From assembly GCF_014522205.1 (NCBI RefSeq), contig NZ_CP046884.1:2356001-2420000 (forward strand): a stretch of 64,000 bases of DNA. The letters are read 5' to 3'. A model generated the notes under the pieces. That model ran no database searches. It was not told the DNA's origin and was given only the letters and a program-made list of their open reading frames with translations. Below, in pieces: positions 53,231-61,894 of the stretch. The position numbers were made by a program, and so were the translations under genes. Within the stretch, counting starts at the first letter, position 1. The number at the start of each line of letters is the position of its first letter. Origin of the DNA: Corynebacterium poyangense. Lineage in GTDB: Bacteria; Actinomycetota; Actinomycetes; Mycobacteriales; Mycobacteriaceae.

Positions 53231-53244
53231 ACAGATATATCTGT
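53231..53244. promoter_or_regulatory. Palindrome between membrane protein and MarR gene
   Basis: ACAGATATATCTGT is a perfect 14-bp palindrome, placed 49 bases before the MarR start and 53 before the membrane gene start. Likely the MarR operator for both. Confidence 0.6.
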
Positions 53245-53292
53245 CAAGATTAATTTCTCTGTGTCAGAATTGTTTCAGCGAGGGAGGAAGAA

Positions 53293-53730
53293 ATGAACGT
53301 GATTGAGCTCAATTCCCTAGCTCGAAAACTACGTGAGGTGGCACTAACCGCCAGCCAACATGAGGACGACGCAAAGCTTTCTATGGCACAGCTCATGGTG
53401 TTTGAGACCGTCGCACGCACTCCCCGAGTTTCAGTAAAAGAGATCACTGAGCAAACTGGGTTGGCACAAAGCTGGGTGTCAAAAATAGTCGCTGGACAAT
53501 GCGAAGACGGAGTGTTCGTTCTCTCGCAAGACCCCGGAGATCGACGGAGAACCATAGTGTCTTTGTCCGACCAAGCTCAAAAGGCGACCTTCCGAGATCG
53601 CGGTGTCGTTGACATCGATGAGGCACTGACGTCCACGTTTCCGCACCTGTCACCAGAAGCTGTCACGCAGGTGAAGGGTTTGCTCACTCAGCTACAACAC
53701 GTGCTCCAGGATGACGAGAAGCATCCGTAA
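53293..53730 (+). CDS. MarR-family transcriptional regulator
   Basis: 145 aa. Winged helix: MAQLMVFETVARTPRVSVKE, ITEQTGLAQSWVSKIVAG recognition region, and the wing DPGDRRRTIVSLSDQ. Dimerisation helices lie at both ends. ATG 53293 follows GGGAGGAAG. Divergent from a membrane-protein gene, a usual MarR arrangement. Confidence 0.88.
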   Translation: MNVIELNSLARKLREVALTASQHEDDAKLSMAQLMVFETVARTPRVSVKEITEQTGLAQSWVSKIVAGQCEDGVFVLSQDPGDRRRTIVSLSDQAQKATFRDRGVVDIDEALTSTFPHLSPEAVTQVKGLLTQLQHVLQDDEKHP

Positions 53731-53854
53731 CTTCTGGATCAGATTGCACCTTCCTCCGAAGCCGATTTTCCTTAAGTGATGGGGAGGGAACAAGAACGAG
53801 TACAATCGAAGTTGTGGCGTCATATCTATGCGCCATTCTGGCGCAACGATCGAG

Positions 53855-54590
53855 TCACCATTTCAGGTCAGCGGCGCCATACCCTTGCGGGGCAAAGCGA
53901 TGCACTAGGGGCGTCGTTCCCATATCAAAAGGAAGCGCGACCACCTCGAGTACATTTTCGGGTGTTGAGTACTCGAGAAGTTCAGGAGAGGAAAGACTCC
54001 CCACCTCGCTCGGACCTTCCTGATCCAAGCTAAACAATAAATCTGCGGTGCGCTGCAATGATACTGAGGCGTAGCAGACTCCGTCACTTTGTTGATCTGG
54101 ATGCAGCATGTGCAGTACTGACGCTGCGATGGCATACCCGGTTGCATAGTCCAACGCCTGCACGGGAAGCGCACCCGGTCGGCCCGACTCTCGATCCTCA
54201 AGCCGTGAAGCGATTCCACAGGCCACCTGCACAATACTGTCAAAACCTGACCAACTACCCCACGGTCCGTCCACATCCCATGCGCTTAACTGCACGCCAA
54301 TCAACCCAGGAAATCTTTCAACGAGTTGGCTAATCCCACAGCCGAACTGCTCCAATGCTCCAGGGCGGTAGCCGCCTATGACAACATCCGCCTCAGCAGC
54401 CAGCTTCAGAACTCGTTCTCGCTGCGCTGGGGTGAACTGCACCCAAGGTTTTCCTCGGGTGACACCACCCTGTGGGTGTGCAAGCCAGGTGTCACGGGAG
54501 CGAACCGCGGCAACAACGGCACCCTGGCTGCGGGCAAGCGTCTCGGCTTCCAACGCTAAAGAACTCGCTAAGCCGCTTAGGGTTCTGTTG
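53855..54590 (-). pseudogene. CaiB/BaiF CoA-transferase, 5' truncated
   Basis: About 240 codons remain of a family III CoA-transferase: VRSRDTWLAHPQGG, ADVVIGGYRPGALEQFG, LIGVQLSAWDVDGPWGSWSG, FDSIVQVACGIA and ALDYATGYAIAASVL. Full proteins have 400 or more residues. The frame has no start and runs into the end of the AbiEii gene, so the 5' part was lost when the AbiE pair arrived. The missing N-terminal part is not elsewhere in the window. Confidence 0.8.
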
Positions 54591-55437
54591 CTAGATGTGT
54601 GGGTTCGGTTTCAGCAAAAACGGGATCGATGAACTGTGCTACCAGAGCTACTTGTTCATCTAGTTGGGTTTCACATTTTTGTTCTAGGTGCTCTTTCCGA
54701 CGCCAAGCAGCCCATTTTAGTTGCGCGATGTCTCCGTAGCCTGCAAGGTGTGGACCGACTGGTTCCAACACGACACCGCGGTACTGGGCAATAGCTTCGG
54801 CGGATCGTCGTAGCTCGGATGCATCAAATCCTTGACGGCATAGTTGCACAATATCGAGGTAATCACGCCATCTTGTGCTAGTGACACCTCGTTCGAGAAT
54901 GGTGACAGTTTTCTCGGCAATTATTGTCTCCGCAGAGTATCCAAGCATTTTTATGGGATCACCGATTACTCGCTCGATGGTGATCCAGCGTGGATTTGGC
55001 ACGATGGGGTCGCCGATAGACACATCCCACACAGACGTGCCTTGCCAAGGACCAATTGATGCCTTCACACGCACGCGGAAACCAGGATAATCAGCTGCAT
55101 CACGAATGTTTTGGATGCGTATACTTTCTACATTGAACACAACCCCGTCGTGCGTCGGAATAGCTGCAAGGTGAGTTACTACCTGGCGGAGATGTTCCGG
55201 TGTGACATCAGCGCTGATCGCGTTCGCATCTGCGTCTCTGGTCGGGCGTCGCGCGCCGTATGCAGATAAGAGGATGCCACCTTTAAGAACAAAGTCCTGG
55301 CCGTGCTCGCTGCGGCTGAGGCGATCAAGAAAAGATTCAAGTAGGTGCCGAACAAGATACTCTTGAGTGGGGGTTGGATCCCCGGTGCGTTTAGCTACAG
55401 TTCTCGCTTTGATTTGCAGCGCCTTATATATCTTGAC
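54577..55437 (-). CDS. AbiEii-type nucleotidyltransferase toxin (start disturbed)
   Basis: 286 aa from codon 55437. MNT-fold motifs FVLKGGILLSAYGARRPTRD then ADA (the G-G and D-x-D sites), and YSAETIIAEKTVTILERG, fit AbiEii toxins of type IV toxin-antitoxin systems. There is no ATG, GTG or TTG for this frame until GTG 55140. An ATG at 55447 overlaps the antitoxin stop (ATGA) but hits TAA after seven codons; removing one G of the pair at 55437-55438 would put it in frame (MTEVKIYKAL). So the toxin is probably inactivated by one inserted base, or the base is an error. Confidence 0.75.
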   Translation of the reverse strand, partial: VKIYKALQIKARTVAKRTGDPTPTQEYLVRHLLESFLDRLSRSEHGQDFVLKGGILLSAYGARRPTRDADANAISADVTPEHLRQVVTHLAAIPTHDGVVFNVESIRIQNIRDAADYPGFRVRVKASIGPWQGTSVWDVSIGDPIVPNPRWITIERVIGDPIKMLGYSAETIIAEKTVTILERGVTSTRWRDYLDIVQLCRQGFDASELRRSAEAIAQYRGVVLEPVGPHLAGYGDIAQLKWAAWRRKEHLEQKCETQLDEQVALVAQFIDPVFAETEPTHLATEP

Positions 55438-55443
55438 CTTCTG

Positions 55444-56001
55444 TCATGTCAGCATCTCGAGAGCACGCAGTAAAGGGGTTTTAGCTCGAGGAAGCTGAAG
55501 CCCGATCTGGATCAATCGGTTTGGTTTCCCGCCGCGTCGCAGCCACTCTTTCAGTGCATCGCGGGCAGTCTCGTAACCAACGTGCCCCCGTAAGCGGAAA
55601 GCATCAGCAATACACCGCTCCGGTGAATAGATTCCAATCCTTAGGTCACTACCCTCAATTGGTATCGTATCGCGACCGATATCAAACGTAGACGGGTCGA
55701 AATGGTGCCAAGTGATAGCTTGATCGGTCGCAGGGCTGCGAGAACCCCGAGGAATAGCCACGTCAAGAGTGTTGGGGATAGTGTCTACCAGGTCGTGGTA
55801 CGAAAGTGCTGAGGTAAGACAGATACTTGACTCAGGACGACGTGTAGCAGCTTCAATCAGATCCCAGTCAGTAGCCGATTCCTGCGCGGGTAGGTAGATA
55901 CCCCGCGCGATGCGGATGAGATTGCCCTTCTCAGTAGCCCGGTAAAGGCTGCTGCGTGAATAACCTGATCGGGCGGCTGTAGATGGTTGAACTGGTAGCA
56001 A
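55444..56001 (-). CDS. AbiEi-type antitoxin
   Basis: 185 aa. N-terminal winged helix (GYSRSSLYRATEKGNLIRIA, RGIYLP) and a C-terminal domain with LTSALSYHDLVDTIP and the YSPERCIADAFRLRGHVG motif, as in AbiEi antitoxins that repress their own promoter. TTG 56001 follows GGTGGAGG. Its stop overlaps the AbiEii ATG. Intact. Confidence 0.85.
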   Translation of the reverse strand: MLPVQPSTAARSGYSRSSLYRATEKGNLIRIARGIYLPAQESATDWDLIEAATRRPESSICLTSALSYHDLVDTIPNTLDVAIPRGSRSPATDQAITWHHFDPSTFDIGRDTIPIEGSDLRIGIYSPERCIADAFRLRGHVGYETARDALKEWLRRGGKPNRLIQIGLQLPRAKTPLLRALEMLT

Positions 56002-56533
56002 CGGGTCACCTCCACCTAAGTGAGATAAATCGTATACACATAATCATATCTAATGCCGTTTTGTTTCACTGCAGCCTGACTATCGTGAGCCCACAACACC
56101 CCCACTCTCACAAGGAAAAAGCCAGGATCCATGTATTCGAAGCTGACACGGTCTCCTCACTCAAGAGGTGAGGATATTGAAATTGAGTCAACGGATCCCA
56201 TGAACGGAGAATGACAGGTTTAGCCGTCGCGCCACAGTTCACCAACCCCGAGCATGCGCAGTCCTCACCGCGGGAGAGTAAAAAGTCATCGGTTTAACTC
56301 AGCGGCAACTTTTCCAGCCAGATCTGGGGAGTACTTTCTCGAATCCGTAACCTTCAGACCATCTTTCATTCCCGAGTCACCGCATTAGCGCATTCCGCAT
56401 GTGGCAAGGAAAAGTTGTATTAGATGACATGCCTCTCAACTCTTCACAGTAGGCAGGTCACGACCCGGAAGCCAGCTATCAAACGCCGGTGAATCCCCTA
56501 CCACAGTTGCCAAATATCGCTCATTTCACTAAT
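56002..56533. other. 532-base spacer without a recognised gene
   Basis: Contains a small hairpin CCTCAC-N7-GTGAGG at 56155-56173 and the AT-rich AbiE promoter region near 56040 (GTATAC palindrome). I see no coding frame worth listing. Confidence 0.5.
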
Positions 56534-56950
56534 ATGCATGACATGTCATGGATTACCGAATTTAGCGCCTCTATTAACCTCGATCACTCAGCCGATAAGA
56601 TCGCCAACGTCATCCTCGATGCTGAGCGTCTTCCCACGTGGAATCCGGCATTCACCCATGTGGAACCGCAAAGAAACGACGGAAAATACCCTCTTGTAGT
56701 GCAGCGCATCTTGCGCGGAACTCTGGAATATTCGCGTATTGGAAAAGAAATTACATGTCACATCATGATTCCAGGGCTCACCGAGGAATCTACTTTCACA
56801 TTGACCTCCAACGGAACCGGCACCACTGTGACTCATACAGTTCGCCAACGCGGCCGGCTATCAGCCATCATCGGAACCCATGAGGCATCTTTGGTGCCGA
56901 ATAAACGTCTCACTAGGCTGGCTCATCTACTCAATTCCACCCGGCAGTAG
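56534..56950 (+). CDS. SRPBCC-family protein (polyketide cyclase/START-like)
   Basis: 138 aa. Single helix-grip domain: INLDHSADKIANVILDAERL, PTWNPAFTHVEP, HIMIPGLTEESTFTLTSNG, TGTTVTHTVRQRGRL. These bind hydrophobic ligands; function unknown. Starts could be ATG 56534, ATG 56543 or GTG 56489; none has a clear ribosome site. It is followed after 63 bases by a MarR gene. Confidence 0.78.
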   Translation: MHDMSWITEFSASINLDHSADKIANVILDAERLPTWNPAFTHVEPQRNDGKYPLVVQRILRGTLEYSRIGKEITCHIMIPGLTEESTFTLTSNGTGTTVTHTVRQRGRLSAIIGTHEASLVPNKRLTRLAHLLNSTRQ

Positions 56951-57013
56951 CTATCCTGGCCCTAGCTAACCTGCCCATCGTTCCCGAGAAAAACCGAGAA
57001 AACCACATCGCAG

Positions 57014-57511
57014 ATGAATGACCACCCAACAAGCAGCGCCGAAGTATTGCGCTACCTGATTTTGGCCTTGCAGCGGCAGGGCAACCGGGAGCTCAATAGT
57101 GCTTATGCCCCCCTTGGGCTTACCGCCTCTCAGGCAGAGGCAGTGGAAGTCATCGGCACGTTCGGCCCATTGAGCACCAAAGAGGTTGGCCAGCACCTCA
57201 TCTGTGAATCCGGCAGCCCTAGCCGGTTGCTTTCCACTTTGGCTGCTAAGGGCCTCACCGTAACTGCCATATCCACCACTGACCGTCGCACTACCCTCCA
57301 CGCCCTCACTTCCGCCGGTCGACAGACCTTAGCGAAGATACAAACCACCAAGAAAGTCTTTGAAACCAGGCTGGGCGAGCAACTAAAGGAGGCACAAGAC
57401 ACCTACCCAAATAACATCTTGGCCCAGCTGGCAAAGATGCTAAACGACCCTACTCTCCTTAGGGCGATGCACCGCAGATTCCCTCAGCACTTCCCGCCGC
57501 CCAAAAAATAG
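57014..57511 (+). CDS. MarR-family transcriptional regulator
   Basis: 165 aa. LGLTASQAEAVEVIGTFGPL, STKEVGQHLICESGSPSRLL and the wing TDRRTTLHALTSAG define a MarR winged helix. ATG 57014. Unlike the MarR at 53293 it is not divergent from another gene; the SRPBCC gene precedes it on the same strand. The AACAACT array starts 77 bases after its stop. Confidence 0.87.
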   Translation: MNDHPTSSAEVLRYLILALQRQGNRELNSAYAPLGLTASQAEAVEVIGTFGPLSTKEVGQHLICESGSPSRLLSTLAAKGLTVTAISTTDRRTTLHALTSAGRQTLAKIQTTKKVFETRLGEQLKEAQDTYPNNILAQLAKMLNDPTLLRAMHRRFPQHFPPPKK

Positions 57512-57587
57512 TCCGACGCATGAGGCAGTCTTTTGTATGCTCATCCTCTCTCCACAGCTTTAAGCGGCCAGGAACGAGGGAGTAATA

Positions 57588-57712
57588 AACAACTTCAAAA
57601 CAACTCTAAACAACTATTCTGAGCTGCTAAAACAACCGAATTAGCGGGTAGTTTTTCGGCCAGTTGTTCCTTAAGTTGTTACAAAGTTGTTTAAAACAAC
57701 TCTGCAACAACT
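57588..57712. repeat. Phased AACAACT heptamer array
   Basis: Nine heptamers in 125 bases: AACAACT at 57588, 57599, 57609, (AACAACC) 57631, inverted AGTTGTT at 57662, 57674 and 57685, then AACAACT at 57695 and 57706. Within groups the spacing is 10-12 bases, one helical turn. The same heptamer pair forms the operator at 5963-5984. It lies between two convergent genes. Confidence 0.85.
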
Positions 57713-57765
57713 AAGCCCCTGACATGAGCACCCTATCCCCGAAGGTGGGTGCCCGAAAAATTGCC

Positions 57766-57820
57766 CCGACGCCTAGTCGGAGCGACCATTCCCGGAGCGA
57801 ATAAATACTCTTTTCGCTCC
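57766..57820. terminator. Hairpins between MarR and DUF4272 genes
   Basis: CCGAC-GCCTA-GTCGG (57766-57780) and GGAGCGAA-N11-TTCGCTCC (57794-57820). The second lies 35 bases after the end of the minus-strand DUF4272 gene and is the better terminator candidate. Confidence 0.5.
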
Positions 57821-57854
57821 CTAATGGCGGATCCACGCGCCCTGGAGCTCTGGA

Positions 57855-58925
57855 TTAGATGGAAAGATCAATCTCATCCCAGTCGTTGTGGGGTTCACAT
57901 AGCCACGCCAGAGCTTGATGCCATTGCATGAGTTGAGCGTCTTTCCTGTCCGATATCGTGACCGGACGCTTGAAGATCCCAAAGCGTTTAGGCCGCATCC
58001 GTTCATGGATAGAAACCCATCGCAAGCTCCTGATGAACTCATATTTTTCGCAGAGCTCTTCTAGTGGGATAAATCCTTCAACAAATTCATATACTGCATC
58101 TTGTCCGTTCTCTAATGCCCACCCGGTAACTTCCTTATACTCGTCACCGACTTCACCTTCCGGCAGTTGCACCAGCCCAAAGGTATAGGCCAGCATAAGC
58201 GCTGATTGCCCTTCCCAAGCCAACTCCAGTGCAAGGGCCACGAGCCCTTGCACCTCATCGCTAGCGTCATTAAGGTTTAGTTGCTTATCAAGGGGCAGGC
58301 TAATTTCGCCACTTTCTACTAGATTCAAAAATTGAGTTTCATTCTCATTCAGGTTCTGAAAGGCGTCAGGCATACTCTCCTTTAACTGCGCCAAGGGGAG
58401 TTCCTCTCCTGACATGAGCTGAAGCCCTAGTTCAGAGAAAACCGCCAGGCTAAGGAAGCGCTGCGCTACCTCCCGAGGTTGCCGAGGGGAAATCTCAAAT
58501 TCGCTGCGTACTGGAGGTAAAAACCCGGGAATTCGGGCCTTGAAATCCCGCTCAATCTCGGCGCGCACCCTCTTGGCTCGCGCTACGGCAGCGGGGTGGT
58601 AAGGCACCGGAGCATGGGCAAAAATCTCCTCACCATCGGGGTTGAGCAAGGCTCCGTCGGGTCGGAACCAGATGGCGTTGACCTGTTTAGCCCAATCCGC
58701 GAACTCCTCAATAGAGTCCACGTCAAAGACGTATTGCCGTTGGGTCTGCGAAATATGATTCATCACCGCCCACATCTGTGAGGTCATCTCTTCCCCGCCG
58801 ACCTGCCAGACGAAAACTACAAAATCCTTGAGATGGTCTGGCATCTCTGGGTCATCAAGTCCACGCTGATGGTTATACGGCGCAGGGATCTCTTCACAAA
58901 CTGTGGCGTATGCATTAAAGAACAT
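57855..58925 (-). CDS. DUF4272 domain-containing protein
   Basis: 356 aa. The central RSEFEISPRQPREVAQRFLSL motif opens the DUF4272 domain, and LELAWEGQSALMLAYTFGLV, SIHERMRPKRFGIF and the end ALAWLCEPHNDWDEIDLSI follow. The N-terminal third is a separate, non-hydrophobic segment. Cytoplasmic, function unknown; DUF4272 proteins often turn up near polymorphic-toxin immunity genes, but no toxin is adjacent here. Confidence 0.78.
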   Translation of the reverse strand: MFFNAYATVCEEIPAPYNHQRGLDDPEMPDHLKDFVVFVWQVGGEEMTSQMWAVMNHISQTQRQYVFDVDSIEEFADWAKQVNAIWFRPDGALLNPDGEEIFAHAPVPYHPAAVARAKRVRAEIERDFKARIPGFLPPVRSEFEISPRQPREVAQRFLSLAVFSELGLQLMSGEELPLAQLKESMPDAFQNLNENETQFLNLVESGEISLPLDKQLNLNDASDEVQGLVALALELAWEGQSALMLAYTFGLVQLPEGEVGDEYKEVTGWALENGQDAVYEFVEGFIPLEELCEKYEFIRSLRWVSIHERMRPKRFGIFKRPVTISDRKDAQLMQWHQALAWLCEPHNDWDEIDLSI

Positions 58926-59404
58926 GTCTTAGGATTATTCCAGACCTAAAACCAATTTGCCATCAAAATAACGACGCTCTTTAAATAAACCTAACTGCTC
59001 ACCGAGCTATTTCATCAAGCCAAGACCAGAGGGGAACATTAGGGCACCAAGAAGGCTCGTCGTAGGCAGGTACCCCCGCACTGAAATAGCGATTCTCTAT
59101 CCTGTCTCATCAAGTTTGATAGAACCTAGCCCTGCTGGCTTGTCCATTTTCTGCGCCAATAAGCAACCAATATTTAAGAAAAATGGCCATCCTTAAGGAA
59201 ATATCCTAAGAAAAGGAAAAATCTGTTCATTCATAGAATGTTGAAAGATAGAAAGAAAACTCAGATGGTGGGTGTAGTCGAGCGCAATTCGTGGACGGAG
59301 ATAGCCTTGCGACGCTCGATCTTAGGGTTTTACCGTACTTAAAAGGTGCTCGAAACCACTTGAACTCTTTAAGTAATTTCCTGTAGATGTGCCGGCTATT
59401 TTTC
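58926..59404. other. 479-base spacer with a short coding-like remnant
   Basis: A minus-strand frame at 59106-58999 reads RYFSAGVPAYDEPSWCPNVP then LWSWLDEIAR and a stop, with no start codon; it looks like a C-terminal fragment of an unknown protein. The rest is AT-rich and carries no gene I would support. Confidence 0.4.
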
Positions 59405-60007
59405 CTAATCCAACTCCAACTCCGGATCCTCGGCACGCGCCTGCTCATAAACTTCTTTGGCTGCAGAAAAGTTAATTGCGCCGATGATGAGCCCCGCCAC
59501 TATGTCTGGCCAGGCACTCCACCACACCATGGTCAACACACCGGCTAGCAGGATGAGAATATTAGCTAGGACGTCATTGCGTGCCGCCAGCCAGGCGCCA
59601 CAGACCAAGGCGGTTGAAGCTCCACGCAAACGCATGAGCAATAAAGCACAAAGCAGATTAAGGACCATGGCGAAAACAGCGGTACCGGACAGCGTTAATG
59701 GCTCTGGAGGATCGCCGCTTATGATCTTCAATGCGGCCGTTCCGCAAGCTGCTATCGCCGGAAGGAGAATCAGCCCGGCTAGTCCGAAGCTCGCTTTCCT
59801 GCGACTTGCCACCGACCACCCCAGCGCAGTGAGCACTAAAAGATTGATCAGGAAATCTTCCAAGAAATCCGCGGCATCGGCAAATAGGGCCGCAGAACCA
59901 ATAACAGTGGCAATCGCTAATTCTAGAGCAAAGCCCAGCAAGTTAAGGCCGGCTACCCACGCAACAAGGCGTCGGGCATGGGAATCTAGAGTCGTAGAGC
60001 TAAACAC
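59405..60007 (-). CDS. Cation diffusion facilitator-like transporter
   Basis: 200-aa membrane protein with about six segments and no cytoplasmic C-terminal domain, as in short CzcD-like proteins. Metal-site motifs: FADAADFLEDFLINL in the second helix and AARNDVLANI in the fifth. Starts with GTG 60007. Substrate metal unknown, zinc being usual. Confidence 0.83.
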   Translation of the reverse strand: MFSSTTLDSHARRLVAWVAGLNLLGFALELAIATVIGSAALFADAADFLEDFLINLLVLTALGWSVASRRKASFGLAGLILLPAIAACGTAALKIISGDPPEPLTLSGTAVFAMVLNLLCALLLMRLRGASTALVCGAWLAARNDVLANILILLAGVLTMVWWSAWPDIVAGLIIGAINFSAAKEVYEQARAEDPELELD

Positions 60008-60084
60008 CGAAATAGATTAACCCATAGCTCTACCATAGGTCCGACGCCCACCTGTTCCCTCCCCATCTGAAACCATGCCCTTAG

Positions 60085-60777
60085 CTATGATTTTCCTGTG
60101 CTCAGTGCAACAAATCTGGTGATGAGTTGATGCGCCGCCGTAGTCACTTCTGCCCAGTATTGCCGAGCCTGCTCAATTAGTTCGGCCTCACGTTCCGGGG
60201 ATGCCCCTGGTAACAGATGAATATCTTCTTTGATCCACTGCTGAAGTCGGTTCAATCCAGCTTCGGGGTGAAATTGCACTCCCCAGGCACACGGCCCAAC
60301 CCGAAATGCTTGAGGATAACGTGCTGATTTCGCTAGAAGCACCGCATCCTGAGGCAGTGGTGTTATACCGTCGCTATGATCTGAGGCCACCCATATCTGC
60401 TGTGGGAGGCCACAAAAAAGGGGATCTTTAGCAGCAGTTTCCGTGAGGGAAATCTGGGTTAGACCTAGTTCTGTTCCTGCGGAACTAGCAATAGCTACTC
60501 CGCCTCCAGCCGCAACGCTGAGCAGTTGTGCCCCTAAACAAATACCCAAAACAGGTATTTTCTTTTCTATTGCTATAGACAACAACTGCCGGGTACGGGG
60601 CAACCATGAATAGTCCTGATCCTGATAAGCATTCATTGCCCCGCCCAGAACAATCAAGGGTTCCTGGAGTATGTCAGGCAACCGCTGGCCGAGATAGGGC
60701 CGATAAACTGTAGCCCCAGGCGTCCACGACACTAATCTATCGAGGTCGGCCGATTCTTGGTGCTCAATAATTATCAT
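60085..60777 (-). CDS. Class I glutamine amidotransferase (GMP-synthase-like)
   Basis: 230 aa. LGICLGAQLLSVAAGG holds the nucleophile cysteine and GVQFHPEAG the His-Glu pair; VASDHSDGI is the usual loop. Stand-alone members of this family are of varied or unknown function (for instance gamma-glutamyl hydrolysis). ATG 60777. No synthase partner is next to it. Confidence 0.87.
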   Translation of the reverse strand: MIIIEHQESADLDRLVSWTPGATVYRPYLGQRLPDILQEPLIVLGGAMNAYQDQDYSWLPRTRQLLSIAIEKKIPVLGICLGAQLLSVAAGGGVAIASSAGTELGLTQISLTETAAKDPLFCGLPQQIWVASDHSDGITPLPQDAVLLAKSARYPQAFRVGPCAWGVQFHPEAGLNRLQQWIKEDIHLLPGASPEREAELIEQARQYWAEVTTAAHQLITRFVALSTGKS

Positions 60778-60991
60778 AAAAAGTACTCTTTACGGTGAAA
60801 CACGGCTTTATCCACATTCTGACTTTAGTCATTACGCGGTAATTATTCTTAGCACATCGGCTATTAGCGAAAACAAGAATTGATTAAGCTTTTCACTGAA
60901 ACAGTGATAACAGCGGGAAAGAACCACTACTCTGCTATAATCTCTAAACCATCTTGTTAACACCATCATCAAATAATAGTAGGTAACCTTA

Positions 60992-61621
60992 ATGTCTTTT
61001 CCGCCTCACTATGGAGACCGTCTCATTATCGACTCTGGTCTAGTGCAACTTGAGCTGTTCCACGACGGCATAGAGGAACAAGTAAAAGACCTTCTCCTGA
61101 ATGCTGAGATTTTTCCTGATATCACTGCCCCCTATGTTTTCCCCTGGTACCGAGGCTTAAGAGCGTCGCCTAAAGACAATATTCAATCCTGTATTGAGTT
61201 CAATAAAGACATCATCAAGGATTCCACCACCTCCTCGTGGCGACTCCCGTTTTTTATTCGCTATCACGGCAACTTGATAGGAGGCCAGGAAATTCGTGGA
61301 CATACCATCGGCACTAACCTCATCATGTCATCAGGATCCTGGCTAGACCTCAAATCCCAAGGCCAGGGTCTAGGTTCCACGGCGAGAAGGGTCGCTCTCA
61401 CCTATGCCTTTAACCACCTCAACGTCTCCACAGCTTTTAGTTTTTGCTCCGCCGCCAACCATGCTTCGGCCCGAGTTTCTTTAGCCTGCGGCTACCAGGA
61501 GGTTTCTCCGCACAAAATTCCTCCGCTTCCCGGCGAACACCTCACCTCCGACATGCGAGCTTTCCGGCTCTGCCCGCAGTCCTTTCTTGCCAAGTCCACG
61601 ACCATCTCCGTGACTCATTAG
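60992..61621 (+). CDS. GNAT-family N-acetyltransferase (RimJ/RimL type)
   Basis: 209 aa. The acetyl-CoA pyrophosphate loop is KSQGQGLGSTARRVAL, and FSFCSAANHASARVSLACGY is the RimJ-like C-terminal motif. ATG 60992 after AGGTAA. Acceptor unknown. Confidence 0.85.
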   Translation: MSFPPHYGDRLIIDSGLVQLELFHDGIEEQVKDLLLNAEIFPDITAPYVFPWYRGLRASPKDNIQSCIEFNKDIIKDSTTSSWRLPFFIRYHGNLIGGQEIRGHTIGTNLIMSSGSWLDLKSQGQGLGSTARRVALTYAFNHLNVSTAFSFCSAANHASARVSLACGYQEVSPHKIPPLPGEHLTSDMRAFRLCPQSFLAKSTTISVTH

Positions 61622-61781
61622 GAAATCACTCCAAAAAACGGCGAGGCTCCGGCTCTTTTTCCTGGCACGACTGCCCGACGCCAACAGCCTGCTGCCGCTT
61701 TACCCATTGAGATATGAGTAGCACCACTATTATGGGGTAACTATTGCCTAAAACACAGATAATGACTAATATCCATTAATT

Positions 61782-61791
61782 CAAACGTTTG
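61782..61791. promoter_or_regulatory. LacI-type operator
   Basis: CAAACGTTTG is a perfect palindrome with the central CG of LacI/GalR operators, 104 bases before the LacI-family gene. Probable autoregulation and control of the sugar transporter. Confidence 0.6.
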
Positions 61792-61894
61792 CATTGTGGT
61801 CGGCAGCGCTGCCTCCTAGCACCTCACGTGAGAGCATTGCCCCACAACTAACCGATTAACTGGCTATATGTGTTCAGTGAAGGAGTGTAAGGAG

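Noticed and set aside
57588..57712. Possible CRISPR array
   Set aside because: Units of 7 bases with 3-5-base gaps and mixed orientation do not fit repeats and spacers, and no cas gene is present.
57749..57931. 60-codon plus-strand frame overlapping the DUF4272 gene
   Set aside because: Overlaps hairpins and an antisense gene; GTG start with no ribosome site.
59227..59448. 73-codon minus-strand frame after the cation transporter
   Set aside because: Overlaps the transporter end, lysine/arginine-rich, no family.
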